Part shown: positions 17,557-24,480 of the stretch, in pieces
Layout: each line of letters opens with the position of its first letter
How positions within the stretch are numbered: the first letter of the stretch is position 1
NCBI GenBank assembly: GCA_964631745.1
Contig: CAZVWV010000025.1
Coordinates: 1 to 32,959, forward strand
Source: CAZVWV01 sp964631745
Lineage (GTDB): Bacteria; Bdellovibrionota_C; UBA2361; JBGSMV01
DNA length: 32,959 nt
Direction: 5' to 3'
Program-made: the position numbers and the translations under genes
The notes under the pieces: model-generated
Told to the model about the DNA's origin: nothing
Database searches by the model: none
Seen by the model: the letters and a program-made list of their open reading frames with translations, nothing else

Positions 17557-18225
17557 TCAAATCTCCTCCCCAGCACCAACCCCAACCATTAAACTAATCA
17601 GGCGATGCACACTGTACGCACCAAAAATGTGCCAAAGGAAATGAGTACCCATAGGCAAACTCATACCCACCCAGGTCCCATCAGCCCATCTAAATGTTAT
17701 GGCGATTGCAAATGATATGATTGTGCCAATTAAGCTGTGCCAATCTGGGAATTGGGCTTTGATGGTAACAATTGTAGCGGGTACTAAGATCAAGATTGCC
17801 ATGCTTGAGTACCCCAAGCTGATTCTTAACGCATGAGGGAGCTGAAGTCCGGATAGCAAGAGGCGCGAAACTAAGAACACCAGCAATACAACCAAGACCG
17901 CTGCCACACTTGAACGCAGCACCTGTTTCCAAAAAAAGAGCGCGGCCAATAATGCTAAAATAATGATCGGCATGAAGTCTAGGGCGAGCCATATAAAATG
18001 ACTTCGGGTGGCGTGAAAGACCGTGCCCCCAATAAAGCCAACTGAGAGGATAGGAAGCGCCACTCCCATCAGGGGATGGCGGTAAAAACTGCCGCGAAGC
18101 TTAAAGTACCAGTAAACAATCAGCACCAGAAAACAGATGTTGCTGTACGTATTCCAAGGCTCTACGGGAAATCGACTTAGATCTGTTTCCGTATACACGG
18201 GCCCAAAGTCGGATAGCACGCTCAT
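17557..18225 (-). CDS. Seven-helix membrane protein of the ceramidase-like (CREST) type
   Basis: The 222-residue product has about seven transmembrane segments. Key residues follow the alkaline ceramidase/PAQR/Per1 (CREST) pattern: EPWNTYSN (22-29) with the Ser-Asn pair before the first membrane segment, GTVFHATRSHFIWLALDFMPI (67-87) with a His and an Asp, and THFLWHIFGAYSVHRL (about 193-208) with His residues in the last segment. In that superfamily these histidines and the Asp bind zinc for amide-bond hydrolysis. The bacterial substrate is unknown; ceramide itself is not implied. It is flanked by a small zinc-ribbon-like gene on the same strand, 59 bases upstream. There is no Shine-Dalgarno at the ATG. 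Confidence 0.72.
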   Translation of the reverse strand: MSVLSDFGPVYTETDLSRFPVEPWNTYSNICFLVLIVYWYFKLRGSFYRHPLMGVALPILSVGFIGGTVFHATRSHFIWLALDFMPIIILALLAALFFWKQVLRSSVAAVLVVLLVFLVSRLLLSGLQLPHALRISLGYSSMAILILVPATIVTIKAQFPDWHSLIGTIISFAIAITFRWADGTWVGMSLPMGTHFLWHIFGAYSVHRLISLMVGVGAGEEI

Positions 18226-18284
18226 AGTTATTGATTCTAAATTTCGCGTAACTTAATTGGTTAGCCGCCTGCCCAGTTCAAGTA

Positions 18285-18587
18285 TTACGAACTCTTTCCG
18301 GATAGCATGGACATCAGATTACTCAACCAGTTTGAATTACCTTGCGTCTTAGAGCTCTCTATAATCTGCTCTAATTCACCGGCATCCAGCCAGATCCCTC
18401 CCGTATCTTTGCAACGGTCGATGACTACTCCCATCAGAGTAAGCTGTTCCATCTGCTTGCCGGTAACAGGACTCAAGCGCGTCGTGTTTTGCTCACGCTC
18501 CTTAATGCGCTTTAGAGCTTGCTCGTTTTGTTTCTGAAAATACTGCTCTTCTTGCGCGCGGCGTCGCTCATCCCATGAGTCATTCAT
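18285..18587 (-). CDS. zf-TFIIB-like protein with most zinc cysteines missing
   Basis: The 100 residues start with a charged helix (WDERRRAQEEQYFQKQNEQALKRIKEREQ, in outline 5-34), followed by LSPVTGKQMEQLTLMGVVIDRCKDTGGIWLDAGELEQI (about 38-75). The latter aligns with the zf-TFIIB ribbon CPxCGxxM...GVxIDxCxxCGGIWLDxGEL, but only one of the four cysteines (in DRCKD) remains; the others are Ser, Thr and Thr. The fold is probably kept without zinc. The function is unknown. GGAGG 9 bases before the ATG supports the start. Confidence 0.75.
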   Translation of the reverse strand: MNDSWDERRRAQEEQYFQKQNEQALKRIKEREQNTTRLSPVTGKQMEQLTLMGVVIDRCKDTGGIWLDAGELEQIIESSKTQGNSNWLSNLMSMLSGKSS

Positions 18588-18866
18588 ATGTTCCTCCGAA
18601 AAAGTTTAGTATAGCAACTTACAAGAATCCCTGCCGAAATGATTTTTGAACAGATTATTTCGGCGATCCCGTTGCTTTAAGTTATTATTGATATTTGATG
18701 ATTTCGCCTGCGGCGTGTCAAGGGTCGCGCCGCAATCGTCAGCCCGGCACGCCAGCGTGGGCCAGCAACGAAGCGTGGCTTAAGTGCGAAAACCTCAGTC
18801 ACGCCGCATCTCCCCTGACCAAACCGTTACGCAACCCAAAGGTCCACCGTATCCTCCGCCACCTCG
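18588..18866. other. Intergenic region without recognised gene
   Basis: This 279-base stretch lies between two minus-strand genes. It is GC-richer in the part 18705-18860 than its surroundings. A 66-codon open frame at 18695-18895 has Arg/Pro/Ser-rich composition, no ribosome binding site and overlaps the DUF2000 gene in antisense, so I do not call it. Confidence 0.4.
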
Positions 18867-19334
18867 CTACGATTCAACTGGTCTTTTGGGGTTAAACAAA
18901 CTAAATTTCTTGGTAAATTCTCGCAAGGTGATCGTGTCGCCGAAAAGGCAAATTCCAAAATAATCCAATTCCAACTCCGGACTTTGCGCAGTTGCTTCCA
19001 TTTGCGCCGCCGAACTGCCAATCGTCATCGTTTTGGTAAAATCAGAGAATTTAAGGCCGCGATTGATGGCTTCTTGCCTCACTTTCCTAATCTGGTTTGA
19101 GTTCTCAGCTTTGAGCACGATGAAAGGAAAATGCGAGATATTCGGATGAATTCCGCCATCGCGGTCCATGTATTTAAGGAAACATAGTTCACTGAGATCG
19201 GTAAACTGACCCACAAGGCCAGCCGTCATATGACCTAAGGCGTTCAGCAATCGACCCATATCGATCTTTTCGTTCAAGATAGCAACGAATCTTTTCGTGT
19301 TTTCGTCAGGTAGTGTGAGGGTGTGGTCAATCAT
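18867..19334 (-). CDS. DUF2000 family protein
   Basis: The start is ATG 19334 (155 residues); a TTG at 19346 would add four residues. The sequence matches the DUF2000 pattern: RFVAILNEKIDMGRLLNALGHMTAGL near the N-terminus, a central segment FPFIVLKAENSNQIRKVRQEAINRGLKFSDFTKTM, and the C-terminal LELDYFGICLFGDTITLREFTKKFSLF. Such proteins are structurally related to peptidyl-tRNA hydrolase 2-like folds, but their function is unestablished. No ribosome binding site stands out. The gene is isolated, with gene-free regions on both sides. Confidence 0.75.
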   Translation of the reverse strand: MIDHTLTLPDENTKRFVAILNEKIDMGRLLNALGHMTAGLVGQFTDLSELCFLKYMDRDGGIHPNISHFPFIVLKAENSNQIRKVRQEAINRGLKFSDFTKTMTIGSSAAQMEATAQSPELELDYFGICLFGDTITLREFTKKFSLFNPKRPVES

Positions 19335-19346
19335 CTCGATAAGCAA

Positions 19347-20003
19347 ATAGAAGGTCTAAAACGGCGCGCGGCACTCAGGTGGAATGAGGTACGCAGAGCT
19401 CCGGTGACTGGAGGTAGTGTAATGAAGTGTTCGGGGCTAAGGAAGAGCTCTAGATGGGCCGACGGGTCTTCGCAACCCGGAATGGAACTTCGCGAAAGAT
19501 TACTTAGGCTGACCAATTTCCCGAGCGTGCATTCCGGGTAGCTGCGCCTCAGGAACTTATATGAATTAAGTATCCGTTCACGGGGCACAAAGATCGCGAG
19601 GAACTGAAAGGTCTATACAGCCCCTATTAAGGGGCCGATTTGTACTCAAATCGGGGGTGGAAAAAACTAACCGTCAAAGGAGGCTGACGCGAAACGTTGA
19701 GCGTCAGATTCCTCTTTATGCAGAAAAACAGTAAACCCGATCAGGGTTTTCCATCCGAACCGGCAGAATTACCGTGTTATAACTAACTGATCTCACCCCA
19801 CTTTATCACCCCCTGAACGGTTACTGAATTAAGTCCCTTAAAGTAAAAAAACAAGAAGTTCAGTACTTTAACTTAAATTGTGATCGGCCGCGCAAGGTCT
19901 CTGAGGAGAATCTCAGAATCTCCTGTCCCTGTCCTGTCCGAAGAAAACATTCCGACGCCTTGGCCATTTGCTATCGCACTGTTCGAACAATGCCAAATTC
20001 TGG
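19347..20003. other. Long gene-free region rich in short inverted repeats
   Basis: About 650 bases contain no frame with convincing protein features. Hairpin-forming arms are frequent: GCCCCT with AGGGGC (about 19619-19634), CCGATTT with AAATCGG (about 19635-19655), TGACGC with GCGTCA (about 19684-19706) and TTAAAGT with ACTTTAA (about 19838-19872). The 85-codon minus frame at 19331-19588 has unlikely composition. Possibilities include a structured RNA or the worn remains of a mobile element; I recognise neither. Confidence 0.4.
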
Positions 20004-20009
20004 TATTAT
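19980..20009 (+). promoter_or_regulatory. Candidate promoter and operator of the RelB/RelE-type pair
   Basis: TATTAT (20004-20009) ends 6 bases before ATG 20016, placing the transcription start at the ATG. A perfect 10-base palindrome TGTTCGAACA (19980-19989) lies where a -35 would be and is a plausible operator. No Shine-Dalgarno sequence is present. The -35 hexamer is not clear. Confidence 0.5.
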
Positions 20010-20015
20010 AAATGT

Positions 20016-20261
20016 ATGAGTGATTCAGAAAGGCAGAAGCTAATAGAGATTTTTGAATTAGCCAAAAGGCTCTCACCTGTTGACAGGGCGGATCTGCTCG
20101 AACGATTACACGGGACCTTCGAGTCAGCCGAACAGGCCATGGTCGATCAAGCTTGGATAGTTGAGGCCGAAGAAAGATTAAAAGCATATCGGACAGGAGA
20201 GTTGGGATCTCAACCGATTGAACAAGTAATGGATCGTTTAAACAAATCAACTGATTCGTGA
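20016..20261 (+). CDS. RelB/addiction-module-type antitoxin
   Basis: ATG 20016 is preferred over a frame opening at 19968 because the candidate -10 lies between them and residues from MSDSERQKL onward match the family. The 81-residue protein resembles the putative addiction-module component family: KLIEIFELAKRLSPVDRADLLERLHGTFE (helices at the N-terminus) and VDQAWIVEAEERLKAYRTGEL with the late VMDRLNK. It would bind and neutralise the adjacent RelE/ParE-type toxin, whose GTG start overlaps this stop by 4 bases. Confidence 0.85.
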   Translation: MSDSERQKLIEIFELAKRLSPVDRADLLERLHGTFESAEQAMVDQAWIVEAEERLKAYRTGELGSQPIEQVMDRLNKSTDS

Positions 20262-20548
20262 AATTCAATATTCTCAGCGTAGCGCGAGATGAGCTATTTG
20301 AGGCGATCGAGCATTACCATCAAGAGAGTCCTGGGTTGGGATTCGAATTTGCCGCGGAGATCAGAAGAACCTTTGCAAGAATCCTCGAACTTCCAAGCGC
20401 ATGGCATCCGCTGTCGAAGAACACCCGACGGTGTCGTCTAAAGAGATTCCCATACGGGGTAATTTATCACCATGGCCACGACGAGATCGTTGTGCTTGCA
20501 ATCATGCATTCACATCGCCATCCAAGTTCCTGGAAAAACCGCGAATGA
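20258..20548 (+). CDS. RelE/ParE-family toxin
   Basis: The start is GTG at 20258, sharing GTGA with the stop of the antitoxin gene, so translation is coupled. The 96-residue protein shows family landmarks: ARDELFEAIEHYHQESPGLGFEFAAEIRRTFARILELPSAWHPLSKNTRRCRLKRFPYGVIYHH in outline across 9-72, then VVLAIMHSHRHPSSW. FPYGVIY and the final HSHRHP are typical of ParE/RelE-like toxins that either cut mRNA at the ribosome or inhibit gyrase; the sequence does not decide which. It is the third toxin-antitoxin pair within 6 kb. Confidence 0.88.
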   Translation: MKFNILSVARDELFEAIEHYHQESPGLGFEFAAEIRRTFARILELPSAWHPLSKNTRRCRLKRFPYGVIYHHGHDEIVVLAIMHSHRHPSSWKNRE

Positions 20549-20560
20549 CGGATAGTTTAT

Positions 20561-20577
20561 CTAGAAAGAGCAGTTGA
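20561..20577 (+). repeat. 17-bp repeat, copy 2 (downstream of the relE-type gene)
   Basis: This is identical to 16353-16369 over 17 bases (CTAGAAAGAGCAGTTGA). It sits 12 bases after the toxin stop codon. The rest of 20549-20670 carries nothing recognisable. Confidence 0.6.
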
Positions 20578-20670
20578 CTCGCAGCGCTCATGTCTAGCTC
20601 CCAACACAGGCTGATAACCATTTCCAAGATTCACGAAAAGATCTTCGTACGCCAAGTCCGTTGAACAAAT

Positions 20671-21591
20671 TCAGATTAGCGGCTGGCATCGGTGTGACAG
20701 CCCCGAGCTCCCGCCATCGTCCGGCAATACTCTTCGCTGCAAACCGCACTCAGATTCCCGAAGCACTATCGCTAAAGCTCCAAATTCGGCGAGTATGGCG
20801 CTAGCGCCAAGCTCATCAAGCCAGACAATTTTCGTTAGGGCATCGGCGATCATACAGCTCTGGGCTATCACCGTGACGCTTTTTTGCTCCGCTCTGACGC
20901 AGCCGAGTTTTGGATGACAGATGGGTATTCGGTGCTGGCCTTCGATGAATTTTGATGAGTTGTACGAAGCGCTTGTAGCGAGCGCCCCTGATTGCAAAGT
21001 TATACTTTGCACAATCTTACCGGGATTTAGCGGACTACGAATACCAACGGGCACGGGTTCCGGCGCCCAGAGCGCTAAGTCGCCACCGGCGTTTACAGTG
21101 GCGCTTGCAAGTTCGAAATCTTTAAGCCGCGCCAGCACCCGATCTACGATAAATCCTTTGGCCACACCGCCGAAGTCCAGTGTTAGCGGATTTTCAAAAC
21201 TTACTTGCGAGCCATGTATGTGGATAGCAGAAGAATCAGATCTTGCGCTTCTAGGATTCGAGGATTGCATTGGTAAAAAATCTGCCTCGGCCAGCATCTT
21301 TCCGACTGATACGTCGAATAGACCTGCGCTTTGCCCCCAGAGCTTCAGGGAAAAGCGTAACACCTCTAACGTTTCTGAACTTACGGACTGCGGCGCTAAA
21401 TGCGCCTGCCGATTCAGTCGCGTGAGCTCGCTCTTTGGACTGTGGTAACTCAATATAGCTTCTAGCCTGGAAGCCTCTCGAAATCCCTCTTCCACGCCGT
21501 CCTCAACAAGCTTTCTGTTTCTACCCTGCGCTGCAATCTCAAAAATTGTTCCCAAGAGTGGCCGGGCGCGTCGTATGATTTCAGTCGCCAT
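20671..21591 (-). CDS. apbE: FAD:protein FMN transferase
   Basis: The 306-residue protein is a member of the ApbE family, which uses FAD to attach FMN covalently to Thr/Ser of target proteins. Landmarks are RARPLLGTIFEIAA (8-21), LTLDFGGVAKGFIVDRV (136-152), ATVNAGGDLALW (164-175), VGIRSPL (182-188) and SVTVIAQSCMIADALTKIVW (238-257), with Asp250 and Thr253 at the metal/FAD-binding positions. The natural substrate is very likely the FMN-binding-domain protein encoded 5 bases upstream. The N-terminus has no signal peptide, unlike most ApbE proteins, which are periplasmic lipoproteins. That is odd because the presumed substrate is exported. Confidence 0.92.
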   Translation of the reverse strand: MATEIIRRARPLLGTIFEIAAQGRNRKLVEDGVEEGFREASRLEAILSYHSPKSELTRLNRQAHLAPQSVSSETLEVLRFSLKLWGQSAGLFDVSVGKMLAEADFLPMQSSNPRSARSDSSAIHIHGSQVSFENPLTLDFGGVAKGFIVDRVLARLKDFELASATVNAGGDLALWAPEPVPVGIRSPLNPGKIVQSITLQSGALATSASYNSSKFIEGQHRIPICHPKLGCVRAEQKSVTVIAQSCMIADALTKIVWLDELGASAILAEFGALAIVLRESECGLQRRVLPDDGGSSGLSHRCQPLI

Positions 21592-21596
21592 CTGCG

Positions 21597-22145
21597 TTAA
21601 CGCTTAAGAACTAGTTGATACAAGTTTAACCACGCGCGCACTCGATCGATTATATGTTTGCATGACAGCGTAGCGCCGCTGATGTTCTGTATGGGATTAT
21701 CAAGCTCCATTCCACCGCTTAGAGAGGCTTGGTTAAACTGAGATCTCCATTCCTGGCGCACAACCTCTTGGCCTTTGGCTTCACGGTACTCTAAAATTTC
21801 TAGCTCTCCGATGGAGCCATCCAACCTCAGACTAAAACCAAAGGTAATGTAATCGTGTTTGCCCAAGACATCATCCACAACGAGATACCCCAGCAACTCT
21901 CCGCCCTTTTGGGCGCGCCAAATTCGAGGCTTGGCGCGCCCAAGTGAGCTATCACTTCGACTCTCAATCTCCTCTCGCTGAGTGTCGCTAAGCTCCAACT
22001 CGAAAGGTTCAAAGAGGTCAGCCGCGGGAAAGGTTGAGAGCTGAAGCTGCTCTACTGTTAAGTACTGGATGGCTTGAACCGCCGGTGCGTAGATTGCCGA
22101 GAGCGGCAATATACTTACCAGTGGCCATATAAACTTCTTAGTCAT
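21597..22145 (-). CDS. Exported FMN-binding domain protein, flavinylation target
   Basis: The 182 residues start with a signal peptide (about 1-25, ending AVQA). The C-terminal half is an FMN-binding domain like those of RnfG/NqrC: a beta segment GYLVVDDVLGKHDYITFGFSLRLDGSIGELEILEYRE (86-122) and the flavinylation signature SGATLS (156-161), in which Thr159 is the expected FMN attachment site. The position three before the Ser, normally Asp, is Gln153. It probably carries electrons in the periplasm. It lies between the barrel-like gene (35 bases upstream) and apbE (5 bases downstream) on the same strand, forming a three-gene flavin operon. Confidence 0.88.
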   Translation of the reverse strand: MTKKFIWPLVSILPLSAIYAPAVQAIQYLTVEQLQLSTFPAADLFEPFELELSDTQREEIESRSDSSLGRAKPRIWRAQKGGELLGYLVVDDVLGKHDYITFGFSLRLDGSIGELEILEYREAKGQEVVRQEWRSQFNQASLSGGMELDNPIQNISGATLSCKHIIDRVRAWLNLYQLVLKR

Positions 22146-22180
22146 CTACATTAGCGCCCTTAAATTTTTGGAAAGTCTCT

Positions 22181-22993
22181 CTAAAGCGCCACGCCAATTA
22201 AGAAACGAACCTCCATGGCTTCTTCATGTACAAGTTGTCGTCCACCGCGCGACCCTTCACCGTTACCCCAAACCTGCGGCAGCACAGATAAGCTGACCCA
22301 GTATTTTTGATTGGCATAATGCACAGTCGGGCCCACTGACCAGCTTTGAAATTCTTGCTCACTGAGATCGTATCCGCCTGGATAAGCGCTCTTTTGTCTA
22401 GCCTCGACCCCCAGGCTCCAGCCGTCCCCGATTCTTCGCATAGCACCCGCTGTAAATTCCAGGGTGGCTTCCTTCTCTCTCTCACCAGCTTCTTTTTCTG
22501 ATTCAATTTCGTAAATGGCATTCAGCGCAAAAGCCCAATCTTCGATCTCCGAGCTTAAAAGAATCTTATTCTCCAACTCATGATCGATACCGTCGGTGGA
22601 ATACTCGGCATAAAGGGCCAGGCCAACGTCATGCTTAATCGGGCTAACCAACTGATACACCCATTCAGAGGAGATGCCTTTGAATTTCGTTTCGCTTGAG
22701 TCCTCCTCGTCAAAGACCCCTTCGCTGCGCACGCTTTCTAAGTTTAGATAGAGCGAACTTTGCAAAGCTGAAGAGATTCCGTACTCCAGTTCCGTGCGAA
22801 GATTCCAAGCCGCATAGTCCCCGCCGCGTTTGCCGTTTTCATGAGTGACCCACTGCTCAAATTCCCAATCCCCTTCCGGAAGCGTGTCGGTTTCGTAGCT
22901 GTAAGCAAAATGCCGCTCATCTGCGTATGCGGCCCTGCCAAGCAATACTGTTCCAAAAACTAAACTGACTACCAAAATCCCAACCAATCTCAT
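22181..22993 (-). CDS. DUF6662-like outer-membrane beta-barrel protein
   Basis: A signal peptide (about 1-24, ending AYA) precedes 246 residues made of alternating amphipathic strands with acidic loops, from FAYSYETDTLPEGDWEFEQWVTH to the C-terminal MEVRFLIGVAL. The start resembles the DUF6662 family found with iron- or flavin-linked operons. It is probably an outer-membrane barrel. The gene is the first of the operon with the FMN-binding protein and apbE, suggesting a role in extracellular or outer-membrane electron transfer; that is an inference. GGAG 7-10 bases before the ATG supports the start. Confidence 0.75.
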   Translation of the reverse strand: MRLVGILVVSLVFGTVLLGRAAYADERHFAYSYETDTLPEGDWEFEQWVTHENGKRGGDYAAWNLRTELEYGISSALQSSLYLNLESVRSEGVFDEEDSSETKFKGISSEWVYQLVSPIKHDVGLALYAEYSTDGIDHELENKILLSSEIEDWAFALNAIYEIESEKEAGEREKEATLEFTAGAMRRIGDGWSLGVEARQKSAYPGGYDLSEQEFQSWSVGPTVHYANQKYWVSLSVLPQVWGNGEGSRGGRQLVHEEAMEVRFLIGVAL

Positions 22994-23359
22994 TCAAACA
23001 TCTCCATAAAAATATGTTATTTCAATATGTTACGCGCTTGGCATGCCAAACGTTTTCAGTATATAGCATTGTTAATTTGGACATAGCAATAGTTTTAGTG
23101 GTAATTCAACTTTCTTTTTGGGGAGTTCCAGGTTGATTTTCAATCGCGCTGGTTCTTGCTATTTTCGAACGGTCTGCTTTACAACCTCACATGGATAAAG
23201 CCTTCAATTCAGATACCGACGAGAACGTACGCCAATACTTTAGCTCTCGGCTTGCGCTAATGAGACCAGAGCAGCGCATTATAAGCATTTGTTGCTGTTT
23301 TCGATTCTATTCGCATTCCGTCTTTCCGATCGGAAGAACCACTGCCCGAAGGGCTTTGA
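22994..23359. other. Intergenic region upstream of the flavin operon
   Basis: This stretch holds two direct copies of AATATGTTA at 23011-23019 and 23024-23032, just upstream of the barrel gene, which could be regulator sites. A perfect 12-base palindrome TTCCGATCGGAA lies at 23324-23335 and a small GCCC/GGGC hairpin at about 23344-23354, just past the end of the reverse transcriptase gene. No gene is recognised; the 64-codon frame at 23191 has no protein-like features. Confidence 0.45.
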
Positions 23360-23984
23360 CTAGCGCCAGCAGAATTGATTCTTAACCTGCTTCTGAAGTT
23401 CATAAGTGTTTGCGTGAGAAAGAACGCCAAGATAAGACTGTAGGGTCTGATTCATTGATCCAGGGGAGACTTCTCCCTTAAAATATTCTCCCAGCCTGGA
23501 CATTAGTTTTCTAAACATCCTTCGCCTGGTCGTTGTCCGTAATACCCTGTGATGTGGTAAGGTGACGTAGCCCAGAAAATCAATGCCCTGCCGGAGCGAC
23601 CGAAGGCTCACCTTTCCGGGATGAAGCTCAAGGCGAAGCTTCTCTGCAAGAAAAGCCATAATCTTTGGGAGCATCTCTTCAAGCGCGGTCTTTCTATGCG
23701 AAAGAATCAAAAAGTCATCCGCAAAACGAATATAGTGCTTCGCCCGAAGCTCCTGCTTTGCGAACTGATCAAGTTGGATCGTGAATAAAAAACGAGCCAT
23801 AATCACCATGCCGGTAAGCTTTGGCCTTAAGCTCACGCTGTAGCCTAAAGATATTTTTCTCAAGGTGGCGCTCATACTCCTGAACATCTAGCCGGGCGCG
23901 CTTCCCTTTCCGAAATTCAGTCCAAGCCTCAAACAAAGCTTCGGCTGAGATCATTTCCTGGAATATACTGGTATATATCTTCAT
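23360..23984 (-). pseudogene. DGR reverse transcriptase, internally deleted and frame-disrupted
   Basis: From ATG 23984 the minus strand reads MKIYTSIFQEMISAEALF, then EFRKGKRARLDVQEYERHLE and KAKAYRHGDYGSFFIHDP, the typical N-terminus of DGR reverse transcriptases, and hits TGA at 23771-23769. In the next frame it continues LDQFAKQELRAKHYIRFADDFLIL, carrying the FADD form of the YxDD catalytic box, to a normal-looking C-terminus with YLGVLSHANTYELQKQVKNQF and stop at 23360. Intact relatives have about 110 residues between HDP and the NELDQF segment. These hold the first catalytic Asp motif and the SQ motif, and they are absent here. The join falls at about 23772-23779. The protein cannot work as read. 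A real deletion or an assembly error are both possible. Confidence 0.85.
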
Positions 23985-24002
23985 TTTTTTCAGCAGAGGG
24001 TT

Positions 24003-24353
24003 ATGCAGCAGACTGAGATTCCCATAATACACAAAACCTATGAGCTTTACCGGCTACTCCATGATCTCCAGCGCACAGTTTCCAAAATGGAGCGCCATAC
24101 CCTATGGCAACGCTCAGAAAACTCAGCTCTTGATGTGCTAGAAGGTCTCCTCCTAGCGGGCTATCTCACCCCGGAAAGAAGACTAGAACAGCTTCTCCAT
24201 GTGAGCGCCCGGCTTGATATGCTCCGGGTTTTCCTGCGCCTTTCCCTGGACGTGAAAGCCATTAATCAGAAGAAATATATATCTCTCCAGCAGGCAATCG
24301 ACGAAATTGGCCGGATGCTGGGCGGCTGGCTCAAAAGCCTGCGCCAGAAATAA
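24003..24353 (+). CDS. avd: DGR accessory variability determinant (four-helix bundle)
   Basis: The 116-residue all-helical, basic protein matches the Avd family: IPIIHKTYELYRLLHDL (6-22), MERHTLWQRSENSALDVLEGLLLAG (30-54), LEQLLHVSARLDMLRVFLRLSLDVKAINQKKYISLQQAIDEIGRMLGGWLKS in outline to the C-terminus. In studied DGRs Avd binds the reverse transcriptase and template RNA and is required for mutagenic cDNA synthesis. It is related to the 23S rRNA intervening-sequence proteins, but its place beside the template repeat and reverse transcriptase makes Avd the better name. It runs opposite to the reverse transcriptase, the template and the target gene, with only 18 bases between its ATG and that of the reverse transcriptase. 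GAGGG lies just 2 bases before the ATG. Confidence 0.88.
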   Translation: MQQTEIPIIHKTYELYRLLHDLQRTVSKMERHTLWQRSENSALDVLEGLLLAGYLTPERRLEQLLHVSARLDMLRVFLRLSLDVKAINQKKYISLQQAIDEIGRMLGGWLKSLRQK

Positions 24354-24368
24354 AAAAGGAGACAGAAG

Positions 24369-24480
24369 TTCCGGGAGGCGACACGCGACGCAAAGGCAAC
24401 ATTGTGATTGCCGTTGTCATCGTTGTTGCCATTGACGTTGACGCCGTTATCTGAATTAGAATAAAGCGCGACGCCAGGAG
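24369..24480 (-). repeat. DGR template repeat (TR)
   Basis: This 112-base non-coding copy is paired with the variable repeat at 24916-25024. Read on the minus strand it would encode PGVALYSNSDNGVNVNGNNDDNGNH-type Asn-rich sequence, in which most variable codons are AAC or AAT, the hallmark of a DGR template. Compared with the variable repeat, every one of 16 substitutions lies at a template adenine (12 A to G, 2 A to T, 2 A to C), and the two ends are identical. It begins 15 bases after the avd stop codon and is read in the opposite direction to avd. Confidence 0.95.

Noticed and set aside
19331..19588. 85-codon minus-strand frame near the DUF2000 gene start
   Set aside because: It is rich in Ser, Arg and Pro without motif and overlaps the DUF2000 start; the opposite strand is equally open there.
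23360..24032. Reverse transcriptase as part of a retron or group II intron
   Set aside because: The N-terminus, the HANTYELQ ending, adjacent Avd and the adenine-specific repeats all point to a DGR; no maturase domain or intron structure is seen.
24003..24353. avd as a 23S rRNA intervening-sequence protein
   Set aside because: The fold family is shared, but no rRNA gene is near and it adjoins a DGR template, so Avd is the better reading.
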